Shown here: piece after piece, positions 9,997 through 18,022 of the stretch
How positions within the stretch are numbered: position 1 is the first letter of the stretch
Layout: the number at the start of each line of letters is the position of its first letter
Source of the DNA: JAVZLH01 sp038883475
GTDB lineage: Archaea; Thermoproteota; Bathyarchaeia; Bathyarchaeales; Bathycorpusculaceae
NCBI GenBank assembly: GCA_038883475.1
Contig: JAVZMA010000002.1
Span: 1-64,000 of the forward strand
Direction of reading: 5' to 3'
DNA length: 64,000 nucleotides
The notes under the pieces: model-generated
What the model saw: only the letters and a program-made list of their open reading frames with translations
The model's database searches: none
What the model was told of the DNA's origin: nothing
Translations under genes and position numbers: made by a program

Positions 9997-11202
9997 ATGG
10001 CTTTTAGAGAATTTTTTCACGTGCTTCCTCTAAAAACAGATCCCATAATCGATGACACCACCTTAAGAGACGGCATCCAAATGCCTGGTCTAGCCACTTC
10101 TCCTGAGGATGCAGCGATGATTGCCAAAATGCTTGATGAATGCGGAGTTGAAAGAATAGAGTTGTTTCACTATCAAAATTCAGACAAGAAAGCTGTAAAG
10201 CTAATTCAGCAGCTAGGTCTAAACGCCAGAATAGCTGCATGGTGCAGAGCAGTTAAAGAAGATATAGACGACAGCGTCACGTGCGATTTTAATGAGATTG
10301 GAATTTCACATCCAGTTTCATATATTCATTTTAAAGTTAAATGGCCTGAAAAAACCGCTGATGAACTCTTAAATAACGTTGTTGAGATTGTGGAGTATGC
10401 CGCTAAGGATCATGGCCTAAGAGTTTTTGTTCACGGCGAAGACAGTACCCGAGCCGATTGGGAATTTGAAAAGAGATTTATTAACGCGGTTGCCGATGCT
10501 GGAGCCGAATGCTACAGAATCTGCGACACCGTCGGAGTCGGTTTATCAGACTTTAACGCCCCATTACCTAACGGTATTCCTGCAAAGGTAAGAGCAATCA
10601 AAGCTGAAACAAAAATAAAGGAAATCGAAATTCACGCACACGACGACCTTGGAAACGCTGTTGAAAACACTTTAGCCGCTATCAGAGCAGCCTCAGGTGT
10701 CTGGGACCGAATCTACGCGAGCACAACCTATCTTGGCATTGGTGAGCGCTCCGGGAACGCTGAAACCGAAAAAGTTTTGATGAATCTCTACTTGCACCAT
10801 GGTGTCAAAAAATTTGAAGGCAAAACTAAGAAGCTAAAGCAAATAGCCGACTTCATTGGTAAAGCCACGGGTTATAGAGTCCCGCCCAACAAAGCAATAG
10901 TAGGCGATTACGCCTTTGCTCACGAATCAGGAATCCACACTCACGCAGTGATAAGAAACCCTACAGTGTATGAACCATTTCCTCCCGAGTTGGTCGGAAA
11001 CACGAGAAGGCTAACTATTGGCAAATACTCGGGTAAGGCAATAATTAATCACAAAATAAAAGAAGTCTTGGGGAGACCAGCAACTGACCAGCAACTTCGC
11101 GCTGTCGTACAAAAAGTGAGAGAAATTTATGAAAACGGCAGAAAAGCCTCATTGAGGGAGGAGGAGTTCAGAAAGATACTGCAAGAAGTCGGATTAACAT
11201 AA
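9997..11202 (+). CDS. homocitrate/isopropylmalate synthase-family enzyme
   Basis: HMGL-like TIM-barrel enzyme that condenses acetyl-CoA with a 2-oxo acid. The catalytic Arg-Asp is in DDTTLRDGIQMPG, the metal-binding pair in EIHAHDDLGNAVENT, and the family's GERSGNAE and HESGIHTHAV blocks follow, with a short C-terminal lid. About 400 residues, so the long LeuA regulatory domain is missing. ATG 9997 has GGTGGAG 9 bases upstream; ATG 9979 lies before that site. Homocitrate synthase, citramalate synthase and re-citrate synthase all share these motifs, and the acceptor cannot be decided here. It converges with the epimerase gene, one base apart. Confidence 0.85.
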   Translation: MAFREFFHVLPLKTDPIIDDTTLRDGIQMPGLATSPEDAAMIAKMLDECGVERIELFHYQNSDKKAVKLIQQLGLNARIAAWCRAVKEDIDDSVTCDFNEIGISHPVSYIHFKVKWPEKTADELLNNVVEIVEYAAKDHGLRVFVHGEDSTRADWEFEKRFINAVADAGAECYRICDTVGVGLSDFNAPLPNGIPAKVRAIKAETKIKEIEIHAHDDLGNAVENTLAAIRAASGVWDRIYASTTYLGIGERSGNAETEKVLMNLYLHHGVKKFEGKTKKLKQIADFIGKATGYRVPPNKAIVGDYAFAHESGIHTHAVIRNPTVYEPFPPELVGNTRRLTIGKYSGKAIINHKIKEVLGRPATDQQLRAVVQKVREIYENGRKASLREEEFRKILQEVGLT

Positions 11203-11203
11203 C

Positions 11204-12307
11204 TCACTTGTAAACTTTCACCGGCTTTCCAAGGATTTTATCATCTAATTCTCTTATGCCTAATCCATGCTGTTTCGAAAGAATTCGCATTGAATTCTTA
11301 ATTTTCGTCCCGCCTTTCCTGACAAGTTTATCTTTTAACAGAATATCTGAGTCTAAATCCGCGTATTGAATGTTTTTTGTTGCAGCAGCTAGGTGGACGC
11401 CGGCGGCTATGCCTATTTCAGATTCGCCCATGCACCCAATCATGCATGGTATCCGTGCGGCTTCGGCTATGACGGCAATTTTCTTGGCTTTGTTTATTCC
11501 TCCACTTTTCATCAGTTTAATGTTTATCAAGTCCACTGCTTCCTCCTGTATTACACGTAGCGCATCTTCTGGCGAGTGGACGCTTTCGTCAGCCATTATT
11601 GGTACTGGAGAGTTTTTCTTAACTTTTGCCAAGCCTTTGATGTCTGTTGCTGGTGTTGGTTGTTCAGCGAACTGTATGTTGAATTTATCCATTTTGTTGA
11701 GGGCTTCGATGGCTTGTTTTGGAGTCCATCCTTGGTTCGCGTCAATTCTTATCTGTATGTTGTTGCCAATGGCTTCGCGGATAAGCCTAACACGTTCAAC
11801 ATCCTCGGCGGGGTCAACTCCGACCTTCACTTTTAGGGCTTTAAACCCTTTCTTAACGGCTTTAACAGCGTCCTTAGCCATTTCTTTCGGAGATTTTATA
11901 CCTAAAGTTAAGTCTGTCAAAACCTCAGTGCGATAGCCACCAATCAACATGTAGAGAGATTTACGAGCTGTTTTCCCCAAAATATCATGCAACGCAATGT
12001 CAACAGCTGCCTTTGCCGCTGGGTTTCCATCCACAATGGAATCCATAAGCTCGATATTCTGCTCTATTCTTAAAGGGCACTTGCCAATCAATTTTGGAGC
12101 TAGCTTATCGAGAACTTGAATAACTGTTTGTGCGGTTTCGCCTGTTACTCTTTCAGAAGGTGAGGACTCTCCAAAACCGGTTACACCAAAATCTGTGACT
12201 ATTTTTACGACGACATTGTGGCTTTCGGTTGAGGCTTCTGAAGAGATTCTGAAAGGTTCTTTGTAGGCGAGGATCACCGAGTAAACTTCGATTTGTTTTA
12301 TACCCAA
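11204..12307 (-). CDS. dipeptide epimerase (enolase superfamily)
   Basis: Muconate-lactonising subgroup member, most like L-Ala-D/L-Glu epimerases. The N-terminal capping domain ends in GFGESSPSERVTGE. Catalytic lysine motif FKALKVKVG, metal ligands in RIDANQGW, FAEQP and MADESVHS, and the opposite lysine in INIKLMKSGG are all present, so it should be active. 367 residues is the usual size. The TTG start at 12307 is the only good option. The dipeptide cleaved or racemised is unknown; in archaea without peptidoglycan the family probably handles scavenged dipeptides. This fits peptide fermentation suggested by the acyl-CoA synthetase. Confidence 0.85.
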   Translation of the reverse strand: MGIKQIEVYSVILAYKEPFRISSEASTESHNVVVKIVTDFGVTGFGESSPSERVTGETAQTVIQVLDKLAPKLIGKCPLRIEQNIELMDSIVDGNPAAKAAVDIALHDILGKTARKSLYMLIGGYRTEVLTDLTLGIKSPKEMAKDAVKAVKKGFKALKVKVGVDPAEDVERVRLIREAIGNNIQIRIDANQGWTPKQAIEALNKMDKFNIQFAEQPTPATDIKGLAKVKKNSPVPIMADESVHSPEDALRVIQEEAVDLINIKLMKSGGINKAKKIAVIAEAARIPCMIGCMGESEIGIAAGVHLAAATKNIQYADLDSDILLKDKLVRKGGTKIKNSMRILSKQHGLGIRELDDKILGKPVKVYK

Positions 12308-12339
12308 CTTTCCATTTCACCACGCAAGATTTTATCGTG

Positions 12340-13656
12340 TTAGGGTGAAAAGTTTTTCTGAAACTCTTCAGCAGGTATTTTTCTGCGTTTCCTCAACCCT
12401 TTGAACTTCAGTTTCGCCGTCAAAATCTTTTCCGTCGCAAAAAGCCTTGAAGCCGCGTACATTACGATTACTGTGAAGACGGCGACATAAACAATGCCTA
12501 AGATGGCGGTCAAATAGTCGCCCATTATAACAGCTTTTGAAGCTATTATTGGGTGACTATAGGGGATAGCGTAAAAAACAATTCTTAAGGCGAGAGGCAA
12601 AGTGTTGATGTCCAGATACATTAATGCGAGAGCTGGGATGAAAATTAGAGGGTAGATGTAGCCGACAAGCGATTGCGCGCTTCGAACATCTTCTGCAAAA
12701 GCAGAAATTATGACTGCTAGGGCTAACGCTGAAATTAAAGTAACAAAAAGCGAAACACCCAAGAGAATATAACCGAAAAAAGAAGGAACAAGTCCCAAAG
12801 ATGTTAAGTCCACGCCTAACTTGGCTGGAATCTGCGTAGTGAATGAGGAAAGCATGTAGTTGTAGCCTATCATGAAGGCCAAAGCGCCAACAGCAGCCAC
12901 AATTATTGAACCAGACAATTTCCCCATAAGAATAGCGAAACGGTCCATTGGCAACGTCAACAAAGTCTCCAACGTTTTTTCCTCCTTTTCCATTGCTACG
13001 GATGTTGCCGCAATCTGCATGGCCACTTGCAACAAAATCAAGATAGTTATTGGCAAGGCTATGGACTGCGCCATCATTAACCCATAAAGCTGAGCGGGGT
13101 CGACGCCTTGCTTAATTTCACCCTTGACAATGGACGATTTTTCTGTATACACAATGTCTGGAGCATTGGCCCTGTTGAATTGATAAACTAAACTGTCAAT
13201 AGGAGAAGAACCTATGCTTTCAAAAATTCCGCCGCCAGTGAAGACGCCGTAAAATTTCAAAGTGGCGTTTATTTCTTTGTTGCCGCTTAAGTATTGGGTT
13301 ATGTTTTCGCTAAAGCCTCTTGGAATCTCAACAATTTGGGTAGTGTTATATTGTGAAAGCAGTTCTTGAACTACCTCATCTGTGAGATTTACATCTTTTT
13401 CCACGTAAATCTTGGCAGTGTAATTCAATAAGTCAATAAAATATTGAGACCAGTTTCCTCCATCGTTGTCTAGAATTAGAAGTGTTGCCTTTTGCGCTTG
13501 TTCTTGGGCTGACTGAATGGAGTAGCTCATGATGCCGCCCAAAACTGGAAATATCACGATGGGGACAATTATCATTCCCAAGAGTATTTTTGGGTCTCGC
13601 ACTAATTCTTTAAGTTCTTTTATGAGAATGTTTAGGAAGCCTTTAAGCAAGTCCAA
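12340..13656 (-). CDS. ABC-2 type transporter permease (NatB-like)
   Basis: 438-residue membrane protein. It opens with the short cytosolic helix KELKELVRDPKILLG, a first membrane segment (MIIVPIVIFPVLGGIM), then a large extracytoplasmic domain of about 150 residues containing DNDGGNWSQYF, followed by five or six hydrophobic segments near residues 195-400. This is the ABC-2/NatB layout. The ATPase gene overlaps its start by 14 bases, so the two form one exporter. The substrate is unknown; sodium, drugs or lipids are family possibilities. TTG 13656 start, with GGTGA just upstream. Confidence 0.88.
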   Translation of the reverse strand: MDLLKGFLNILIKELKELVRDPKILLGMIIVPIVIFPVLGGIMSYSIQSAQEQAQKATLLILDNDGGNWSQYFIDLLNYTAKIYVEKDVNLTDEVVQELLSQYNTTQIVEIPRGFSENITQYLSGNKEINATLKFYGVFTGGGIFESIGSSPIDSLVYQFNRANAPDIVYTEKSSIVKGEIKQGVDPAQLYGLMMAQSIALPITILILLQVAMQIAATSVAMEKEEKTLETLLTLPMDRFAILMGKLSGSIIVAAVGALAFMIGYNYMLSSFTTQIPAKLGVDLTSLGLVPSFFGYILLGVSLFVTLISALALAVIISAFAEDVRSAQSLVGYIYPLIFIPALALMYLDINTLPLALRIVFYAIPYSHPIIASKAVIMGDYLTAILGIVYVAVFTVIVMYAASRLFATEKILTAKLKFKGLRKRRKIPAEEFQKNFSP

Positions 13657-14392
13657 TCACCTTTGCGAAAACTTCCTCCAAGTTTGCGCTTTCATATTTT
13701 TCTTTAAGCTCTTGCGGTTTTCCTTCAGCAACGACCTTGCCCTTATTGATTAACGCCACTCTGTCACAGAGATGTTCAACTTCAAGCATGTTGTGGCTGG
13801 AAAGCAAAACCGTTACTTCATGTTCCTTAACATAGCGTTTGACTATTTCCCTAACATGGTAAGCGTGCAAAACGTCTAATCCGCTTGTGGGCTCGTCTAA
13901 AATCGCCAGTTTAGGTCTCGTCATCAAAGCTCTTGCAACAAGAAGACGCCTCTTCATACCCTTACTGTAGGCTTTGGTCTTATCCTTCAAACGCTCGCCC
14001 AAACCAGTTATTTCAGCCGCCTCCCCAACTATTTCACGCACTTTACTTTCGTCTTTAGCGTTGAACCTCGCCATAAACTCTAAATACTCCCAACCAGAAA
14101 GGTTGCGGTAGGCGCCAGCCTCCTCCGGAAGATAAGAAATAATTTTGCGAACCTCAGCCGCATCTCCAACAACATCTAAACCGAAAACCTTCACAGTTCC
14201 AGAAGTTGGCAACAACAAAGTAGAAACAATTCTTAAAGCGGTGGTTTTTCCAGCCCCATTAGGACCTATAAGCCCAAAAATTTCTCCAGACTCAACTTTA
14301 AAGCTCAACTTGTCTAGAGCATAGACGCTGCCAAAAACTTTAACGACATCCACAGCTTCAACAGCTAAACTCAAGTTCAAGACACCAACCAC
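13643..14392 (-). CDS. ABC-2 type transporter ATP-binding protein
   Basis: 249-residue ATPase that powers the adjacent permease. Walker A is GPNGAGKTTALRI near residue 43, the signature is AYSKGMKRRLLVARAL, Walker B is LAILDEPTSGLD, and the switch His is in LLSSHNMLEVEHL. All catalytic positions are intact. The order ATPase then permease, with overlapping ends, is standard for this exporter class. No regulator is attached on the same strand. Confidence 0.93.
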   Translation of the reverse strand: MVGVLNLSLAVEAVDVVKVFGSVYALDKLSFKVESGEIFGLIGPNGAGKTTALRIVSTLLLPTSGTVKVFGLDVVGDAAEVRKIISYLPEEAGAYRNLSGWEYLEFMARFNAKDESKVREIVGEAAEITGLGERLKDKTKAYSKGMKRRLLVARALMTRPKLAILDEPTSGLDVLHAYHVREIVKRYVKEHEVTVLLSSHNMLEVEHLCDRVALINKGKVVAEGKPQELKEKYESANLEEVFAKVIGLA

Positions 14393-14500
14393 ACATGCTC
14401 TAAGACGCTTTAAAAAGCTTCCTTAACGAAAAGCTCTTCTATTAGTGGTGTGACCGGATGGATAAAAACTTATGTTTAAATTTTACAATTTTAAGATGAC

Positions 14501-14785
14501 CTATCTTCTCTTTCGCACAACATGCGCATGATAAATGAGAACGTATTGGGGTTGCCATTTTATCTTAACTAGAACTGTTATAGGCTTTGTCCCTTCATAG
14601 ACTATTGTGTATATCTGGAAGTGATTTAATTTTCCGTGCTCGCTTATCCACTCGCCATATCTTACTTGTCCTTCCAGCCATTCTCTGCTGGCAAAGCTTC
14701 TATGCTCCCTTATCCATCTGCTTGGTTGGGAATCAAGCTTTATTGGACCGAGGTAGCATCGTTTTCGCGGGTGAAATCGGAACAT
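14501..14785 (-). CDS. hypothetical protein, 94 residues
   Basis: A basic protein with a C-terminal half that looks like a real beta-rich fold (FQIYTIVYEGTKPITVLVKIKW followed by LIYHAHVVRKRR in separate strands). No family recognised. It is divergent from the winged-helix gene at 14911 and would share the palindrome at 14833-14852. That arrangement resembles a regulator with its target. The reading frame also overlaps open frames on the other strand, so it might be spurious. Codon usage was not computed. Confidence 0.4.
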   Translation of the reverse strand: MFRFHPRKRCYLGPIKLDSQPSRWIREHRSFASREWLEGQVRYGEWISEHGKLNHFQIYTIVYEGTKPITVLVKIKWQPQYVLIYHAHVVRKRR

Positions 14786-14832
14786 AGATACTATTTAGCA
14801 AGGCTTATGGTATTTGTGTTTAATGGTATAGC

Positions 14833-14852
14833 TTTTTGGAATATTCCAAAAA
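14833..14852. promoter_or_regulatory. perfect 20-base palindrome, operator candidate
   Basis: TTTTTGGAATATTCCAAAAA is fully symmetric. Its 3' end runs into ATTTAAATA (14852-14860), which is a good TATA box about 50 bases before the ATG of the winged-helix gene at 14911. A bound dimer here would cover the BRE position and block transcription factor B. A half-like ATATTCCC repeats at 14858-14865. Confidence 0.6.
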
Positions 14853-14910
14853 TTTAAATATTCCCACAACAACATAAGAGAGTGAGAGACAGAGAGACTG
14901 TGAGTAAATC

Positions 14911-15471
14911 ATGATTGAAATAACGGAGATGAGAAAGAACCGAAGAGGCGAAGAGTCTGACGAAATCCTACTGGAGACTATAAAGCAGTTTCCAGGGCTT
15001 TCTCAATATGAATTGGGGAAAAAGTTGGGGTGGAAGACTGGCCGCGTTGATGGTTCAATAAGGAGGCTTTTGAACGAAGGGAAAATTGTAATTAAAGTTT
15101 TGGAAAGGAATGGTAGACGAGTAAATCTTGTCTATCCAAAGGAGGAAAAGCCTAAAGACGTAATAGAAGTATCAGCCGAACTACTGGAAGCAACCAACCC
15201 TGCATGGAGTGAGTACGCTTATGTTTACGCGTTAGACAGTTCTACAATAGGAATTTCTGGCAGCGAAATGCCAGAATGGGAAGAAATCTCTTGTTTTCTT
15301 GAAAAGATTCCGATACGAAAAGCTGAGAACAAAATATTACTGAAAATTCCAGAAAAGTTTTGGCGATTCTATAATATGGAAAGAAAACATAGTGTAGTGT
15401 CAATAAACGGAAACAATATCTTGATAACTGTCGCAGGGAATATCATTGAAGAAAAGAGATATCCAGCTTAA
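14911..15471 (+). CDS. winged-helix transcriptional regulator
   Basis: Residues 15-75 form a winged helix (LLETIKQFPGLSQYELGKK, then RVDGSIRRLLNEGKIVIKV), similar to MarR/ArsR-type DNA-binding domains. Residues 90-186 are an unknown C-terminal domain with two beta-rich halves that may bind a ligand or dimerise. No cysteines arranged for metal. The operator candidate directly upstream suggests autoregulation and control of the divergent small gene. A GAGAGAC-rich leader precedes the ATG. Confidence 0.75.
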   Translation: MIEITEMRKNRRGEESDEILLETIKQFPGLSQYELGKKLGWKTGRVDGSIRRLLNEGKIVIKVLERNGRRVNLVYPKEEKPKDVIEVSAELLEATNPAWSEYAYVYALDSSTIGISGSEMPEWEEISCFLEKIPIRKAENKILLKIPEKFWRFYNMERKHSVVSINGNNILITVAGNIIEEKRYPA

Positions 15472-15635
15472 CTATCTGTAAAATTTAAACGGACAAACTA
15501 TTTCTTAGTTCCGTCTATTGGATATCAACTTGAAAAAGGCAATTTTTTTGCTCCGTTTTTGCGAAGCCGCTGCTTAAACATTGCTTTGGAATTGCTTAAA
15601 AATGTGGGGCCGGCCGGATTTGAACCGACGACCTT

Positions 15636-15661
15636 TCCCCGAAACAGCGCATGGCTGTTTC
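15636..15661 (-). other. tRNA-Trp intron 2 (near 44/45)
   Basis: The insertion folds as a clean bulge-helix-bulge: CCCG (15664-15667) pairs with CGGG (15638-15641), a TAG bulge, inner helix AAACAG/CTGTTT with a seven-base loop, and a GAA bulge. Cutting after the second base of each bulge removes 26 bases and leaves a seven-base variable loop; removing 28 bases would leave the usual AGGTC loop. The exact ends are therefore uncertain by two bases. Confidence 0.7.
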
Positions 15662-15668
15662 TACGGGT

Positions 15669-15738
15669 TTCTTCCTTTGACCGCTCCAGAACTTCTTCAT
15701 TCCGCTTTTTGCGGTCCGCAAACCCGTTTTATGCGATT
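15669..15738 (-). other. tRNA-Trp intron 1 (37/38), box C/D-like
   Basis: The 70-base intron contains a 7-base inverted repeat (TTTGCGG-A-CCGCAAA, 15708-15722), a box C-like ATGAAGA (15694-15700, one mismatch to RTGATGA) and then TTCTGGAGC (15683-15691), which is perfectly complementary to nine bases spanning the anticodon. Euryarchaeal tRNA-Trp introns are known box C/D guides for methylation of the same tRNA. A clear CTGA box D was not found, and the central splicing helix has one C-A mismatch. Confidence 0.55.
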
Positions 15739-15959
15739 CTGGAGCCCGTCGTCATACCTGCCTAGACTACGGCCCCTGTTTGGAGCGCATTAGAATAAAC
15801 TGTTGCGGAGGGGATATATGCGTTATTCCCTACTTTCAATGGGAAATGTTCCTTGTGAAGGCTGTTGGAATAATCCTTATTATTTTCTTTTTGCACTAAG
15901 AAGTGGGCAAGTCATGGTTAAAGTATTTATGGTAGATGTTTGAGTTAGGTTGGTGTTTG

Positions 15960-17066
15960 TTGGAGGTTTCGGAAACGGCAAGTGAACATGTTGACGCCCC
16001 CAAGAGATTCGTGCTTTACAGGGACTTGGATGGGACAGCTTATGATGTTGAGTTGCCCTTAACTTCAAACGTTGATCCAAAAGAGTTGCGGGAACAGCTT
16101 GGTTTGCCATCCTACATCGACTTGAATTATTTTCCGATGCGAAGTGCCATGGTTACCTTGTGGGCGTCCGTTAATGCACCTAGGCTTCACGAGCTGTACC
16201 CAAAGGCTTTTGAAAAGAGAATTAGCAAGAACCCTATTCCAGCCTTGTTGTTTGGTGGAGCAGCGGTTAAAATCCATTGTCCAAGCGCAAATTCTGATGG
16301 CCCGTTGGCTAGAGCGATAAAGGACACAGATTTTATTGTTCCTAAAAAGCAGGGAATAGAGTTTTACAAGCTTCTTTTAAACATGGATAAGGCTTTTGGA
16401 ACAATGTATAAGTCTTTTGCGACGGCGAATGACAGGCGTTTCAGCGCTTGGAGGCACGGCGAAAGATACAGAGTTACAACAATTAATGGCATGACTGAGG
16501 ATGGATTGCCAACTATAACTGTTCTGGACCTTTTCTGCGACTACATAGATTTGAGGCATAAAGTAGAAGTTAAGGACGAGTTTGAAAGGCATAAAGAAAA
16601 TCTTTTCACCATCGGCTTGGAGCGTCTGCTGCTTTCCAAAGCCCAATTCATTTTTGACATGCCAAAAAACTGTGTTGAGGAACTTGAACATTGCAAACAG
16701 GAATACAGAATTCTCTCTTATCCACATTATGCAGAAGACAAAATCATAATCGGAATGGAAGAAAAAGATGTAAAGGACGTTTGCGCGGTTTTTTTAGACC
16801 ATGAAATTGGAGAGGGCGCTGAAAAGATAAATGCTCATAAAATGCGGAAGATTTTAGATAAGGACAAGAAACTTGCCTTGACCGTTATGCTTAACCTTAA
16901 AAACATCGTTGAAAAGCCGGATGTTCTCAAAAAGTGGATGACAAAAAGTCAGATCTCAACGGTGATTGATAGGGTGGAAAGCCTATTGAAAGAGTTGCCG
17001 GTGGTTGACAAGAAATGGGATAAGCCATGGTGGAACACCGCTGTGGAAACCCCCATAATAGAGTGA
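15960..17066 (+). CDS. nucleotidyltransferase-fold protein A
   Basis: The core motif LLFGGAAVKIHC followed about 20 residues later by AIKDTDFIV is the GG...D-x-D signature of minimal or AbiEii-like nucleotidyltransferases. A helical C-terminal part (LPTITVLDLFCDYIDL, FTIGLERLLLSKAQ, HEIGEGAEKINAHKMRKIL) is shared, block by block, with the protein at 20815. The two are paralogues. TTG 15960 is preferred since GGTTGGTG lies upstream; ATG 15936 is the longer option. Substrate is unknown: RNA ends, antibiotics, nucleotides or a toxin-like target are all possible for the fold. Ends 4 bases from the convergent membrane protein gene. Confidence 0.65.
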   Translation: MEVSETASEHVDAPKRFVLYRDLDGTAYDVELPLTSNVDPKELREQLGLPSYIDLNYFPMRSAMVTLWASVNAPRLHELYPKAFEKRISKNPIPALLFGGAAVKIHCPSANSDGPLARAIKDTDFIVPKKQGIEFYKLLLNMDKAFGTMYKSFATANDRRFSAWRHGERYRVTTINGMTEDGLPTITVLDLFCDYIDLRHKVEVKDEFERHKENLFTIGLERLLLSKAQFIFDMPKNCVEELEHCKQEYRILSYPHYAEDKIIIGMEEKDVKDVCAVFLDHEIGEGAEKINAHKMRKILDKDKKLALTVMLNLKNIVEKPDVLKKWMTKSQISTVIDRVESLLKELPVVDKKWDKPWWNTAVETPIIE

Positions 17067-17070
17067 AAAC

Positions 17071-17961
17071 TTACTCTCTTTTCACCAGTTGTTTGATGGC
17101 ATTGTAGGCTTCCTTCCTTGATATGCCGACTCTTGAGATTGGCAGGTCGAAGGTCCCACTTTTTGAGTGCAGTCTTAGACACGTTTCCTGTTTAGAAGTA
17201 ACATAAATTGTCACATCTGTATAATCGGACCATTTTCCCTCCGTCACTTTTTGTCCTTGCCGAAGTTGAAAACCCTTACCATTCAAGGTTAGGGTTGTGT
17301 GATAGCGTGTTTTGTATATGCGGTGACCCAGTACAAGTGATACGAGTGCCAAGAGCAAAAGTGTTAATGGTTGAATCGCCTGTCGCAGCCCAGAAAGCGA
17401 AATCACTACCAGCATCAACACACCCAGCCCAAACACTATTGTGAAGCCTTTTAAGTAGTTGGGAAGGTCAAAGGCTTCAAACTTGGGTTCTGTCAACTTG
17501 AGTTGTTTTGCCAGTCCTTTTCCGAGAACGTTATTTGATGAGATGGCTTCCTTTGACGGGAGGCTGAAGGCAGTTATTCCAATGTTTTTGTCAGTCACAC
17601 CTTCAACCGCCTTTTTAAGGTCTTTTTCTAAGGGTTTGCTCTGAACCAAACCTAGGAAAACCCAGTCGTCTGCTCCAAACTTGTCTTTGAAAGATAAAAT
17701 CATTTTTCTTAGGAATTTAGGGTCAATTTCTTGAGCTGCATAGAAGAAGAAGTGAATCTTATACTTTGGAGTTACAAGTGCAGAAAATATTTTTGAGAGG
17801 AAGAAGCCTTTTTCCTGGAGGCTTCCAGAGGCGTATATTGGGAATGTTATGTCGCCTAAGGCGTAGTTTTTGCGGATTTCGTTAAAGTTGGCTAGCCATC
17901 TTAAATTTCCTCGGATTATCTGTTCTTCCACCATGTCTGTTACGAAGCCCAGTTCATACAT
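17071..17961 (-). CDS. membrane protein of unknown function with cytosolic domains
   Basis: 296 residues. The first 180 are soluble, with FPIYASGSLQEKGFFLSK and a repeated theme of FLGLVQSKP that resembles a nucleoside or flavin-binding alpha/beta fold. Two membrane segments follow near 190-210 (FTIVFGLGVLMLVVISLSGL) and 215-232. The last 65 residues (TLTLNGKGFQLRQGQ to SRVGISRKEAYNAIKQLV) look like a PH-like or bacterial-PH beta-barrel domain. No family recognised. ATG 17961 start. It faces the nucleotidyltransferase gene end to end. Confidence 0.65.
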   Translation of the reverse strand: MYELGFVTDMVEEQIIRGNLRWLANFNEIRKNYALGDITFPIYASGSLQEKGFFLSKIFSALVTPKYKIHFFFYAAQEIDPKFLRKMILSFKDKFGADDWVFLGLVQSKPLEKDLKKAVEGVTDKNIGITAFSLPSKEAISSNNVLGKGLAKQLKLTEPKFEAFDLPNYLKGFTIVFGLGVLMLVVISLSGLRQAIQPLTLLLLALVSLVLGHRIYKTRYHTTLTLNGKGFQLRQGQKVTEGKWSDYTDVTIYVTSKQETCLRLHSKSGTFDLPISRVGISRKEAYNAIKQLVKRE

Positions 17962-18022
17962 GTTTATGAAAACTCCAACAGTTTGATGTTTTGAGAAATA
18001 AAAAGAAGGAGGATATTTAAGG

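Larger units (their letters stand above)
15605..15776 (-). tRNA. tRNA-Trp (anticodon CCA) with two introns
   Basis: On the minus strand the acceptor GGGGCCG (from 15776) pairs with CGGCCCC (to 15606), D stem GTC/GAC, anticodon stem ACGGG/CCCGT around CTCCAGA, and T arm GTCGG-TTCAAAT-CCGGC are all present, but 172 bases separate the ends. A 70-base intron (15669-15738) falls at the canonical 37/38 position. A second insertion of 26-28 bases (about 15636-15661) lies between the anticodon stem and variable loop. The anticodon is CCA with T33. CCA tail is not encoded; the discriminator is A. Confidence 0.88.

Noticed and set aside
15559..15793. Two open frames giving GPAGFEPTTFPRNSA-type peptides
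   Set aside because: This is the well-known false translation of a tRNA T arm and acceptor; the stretch is the tRNA-Trp gene.
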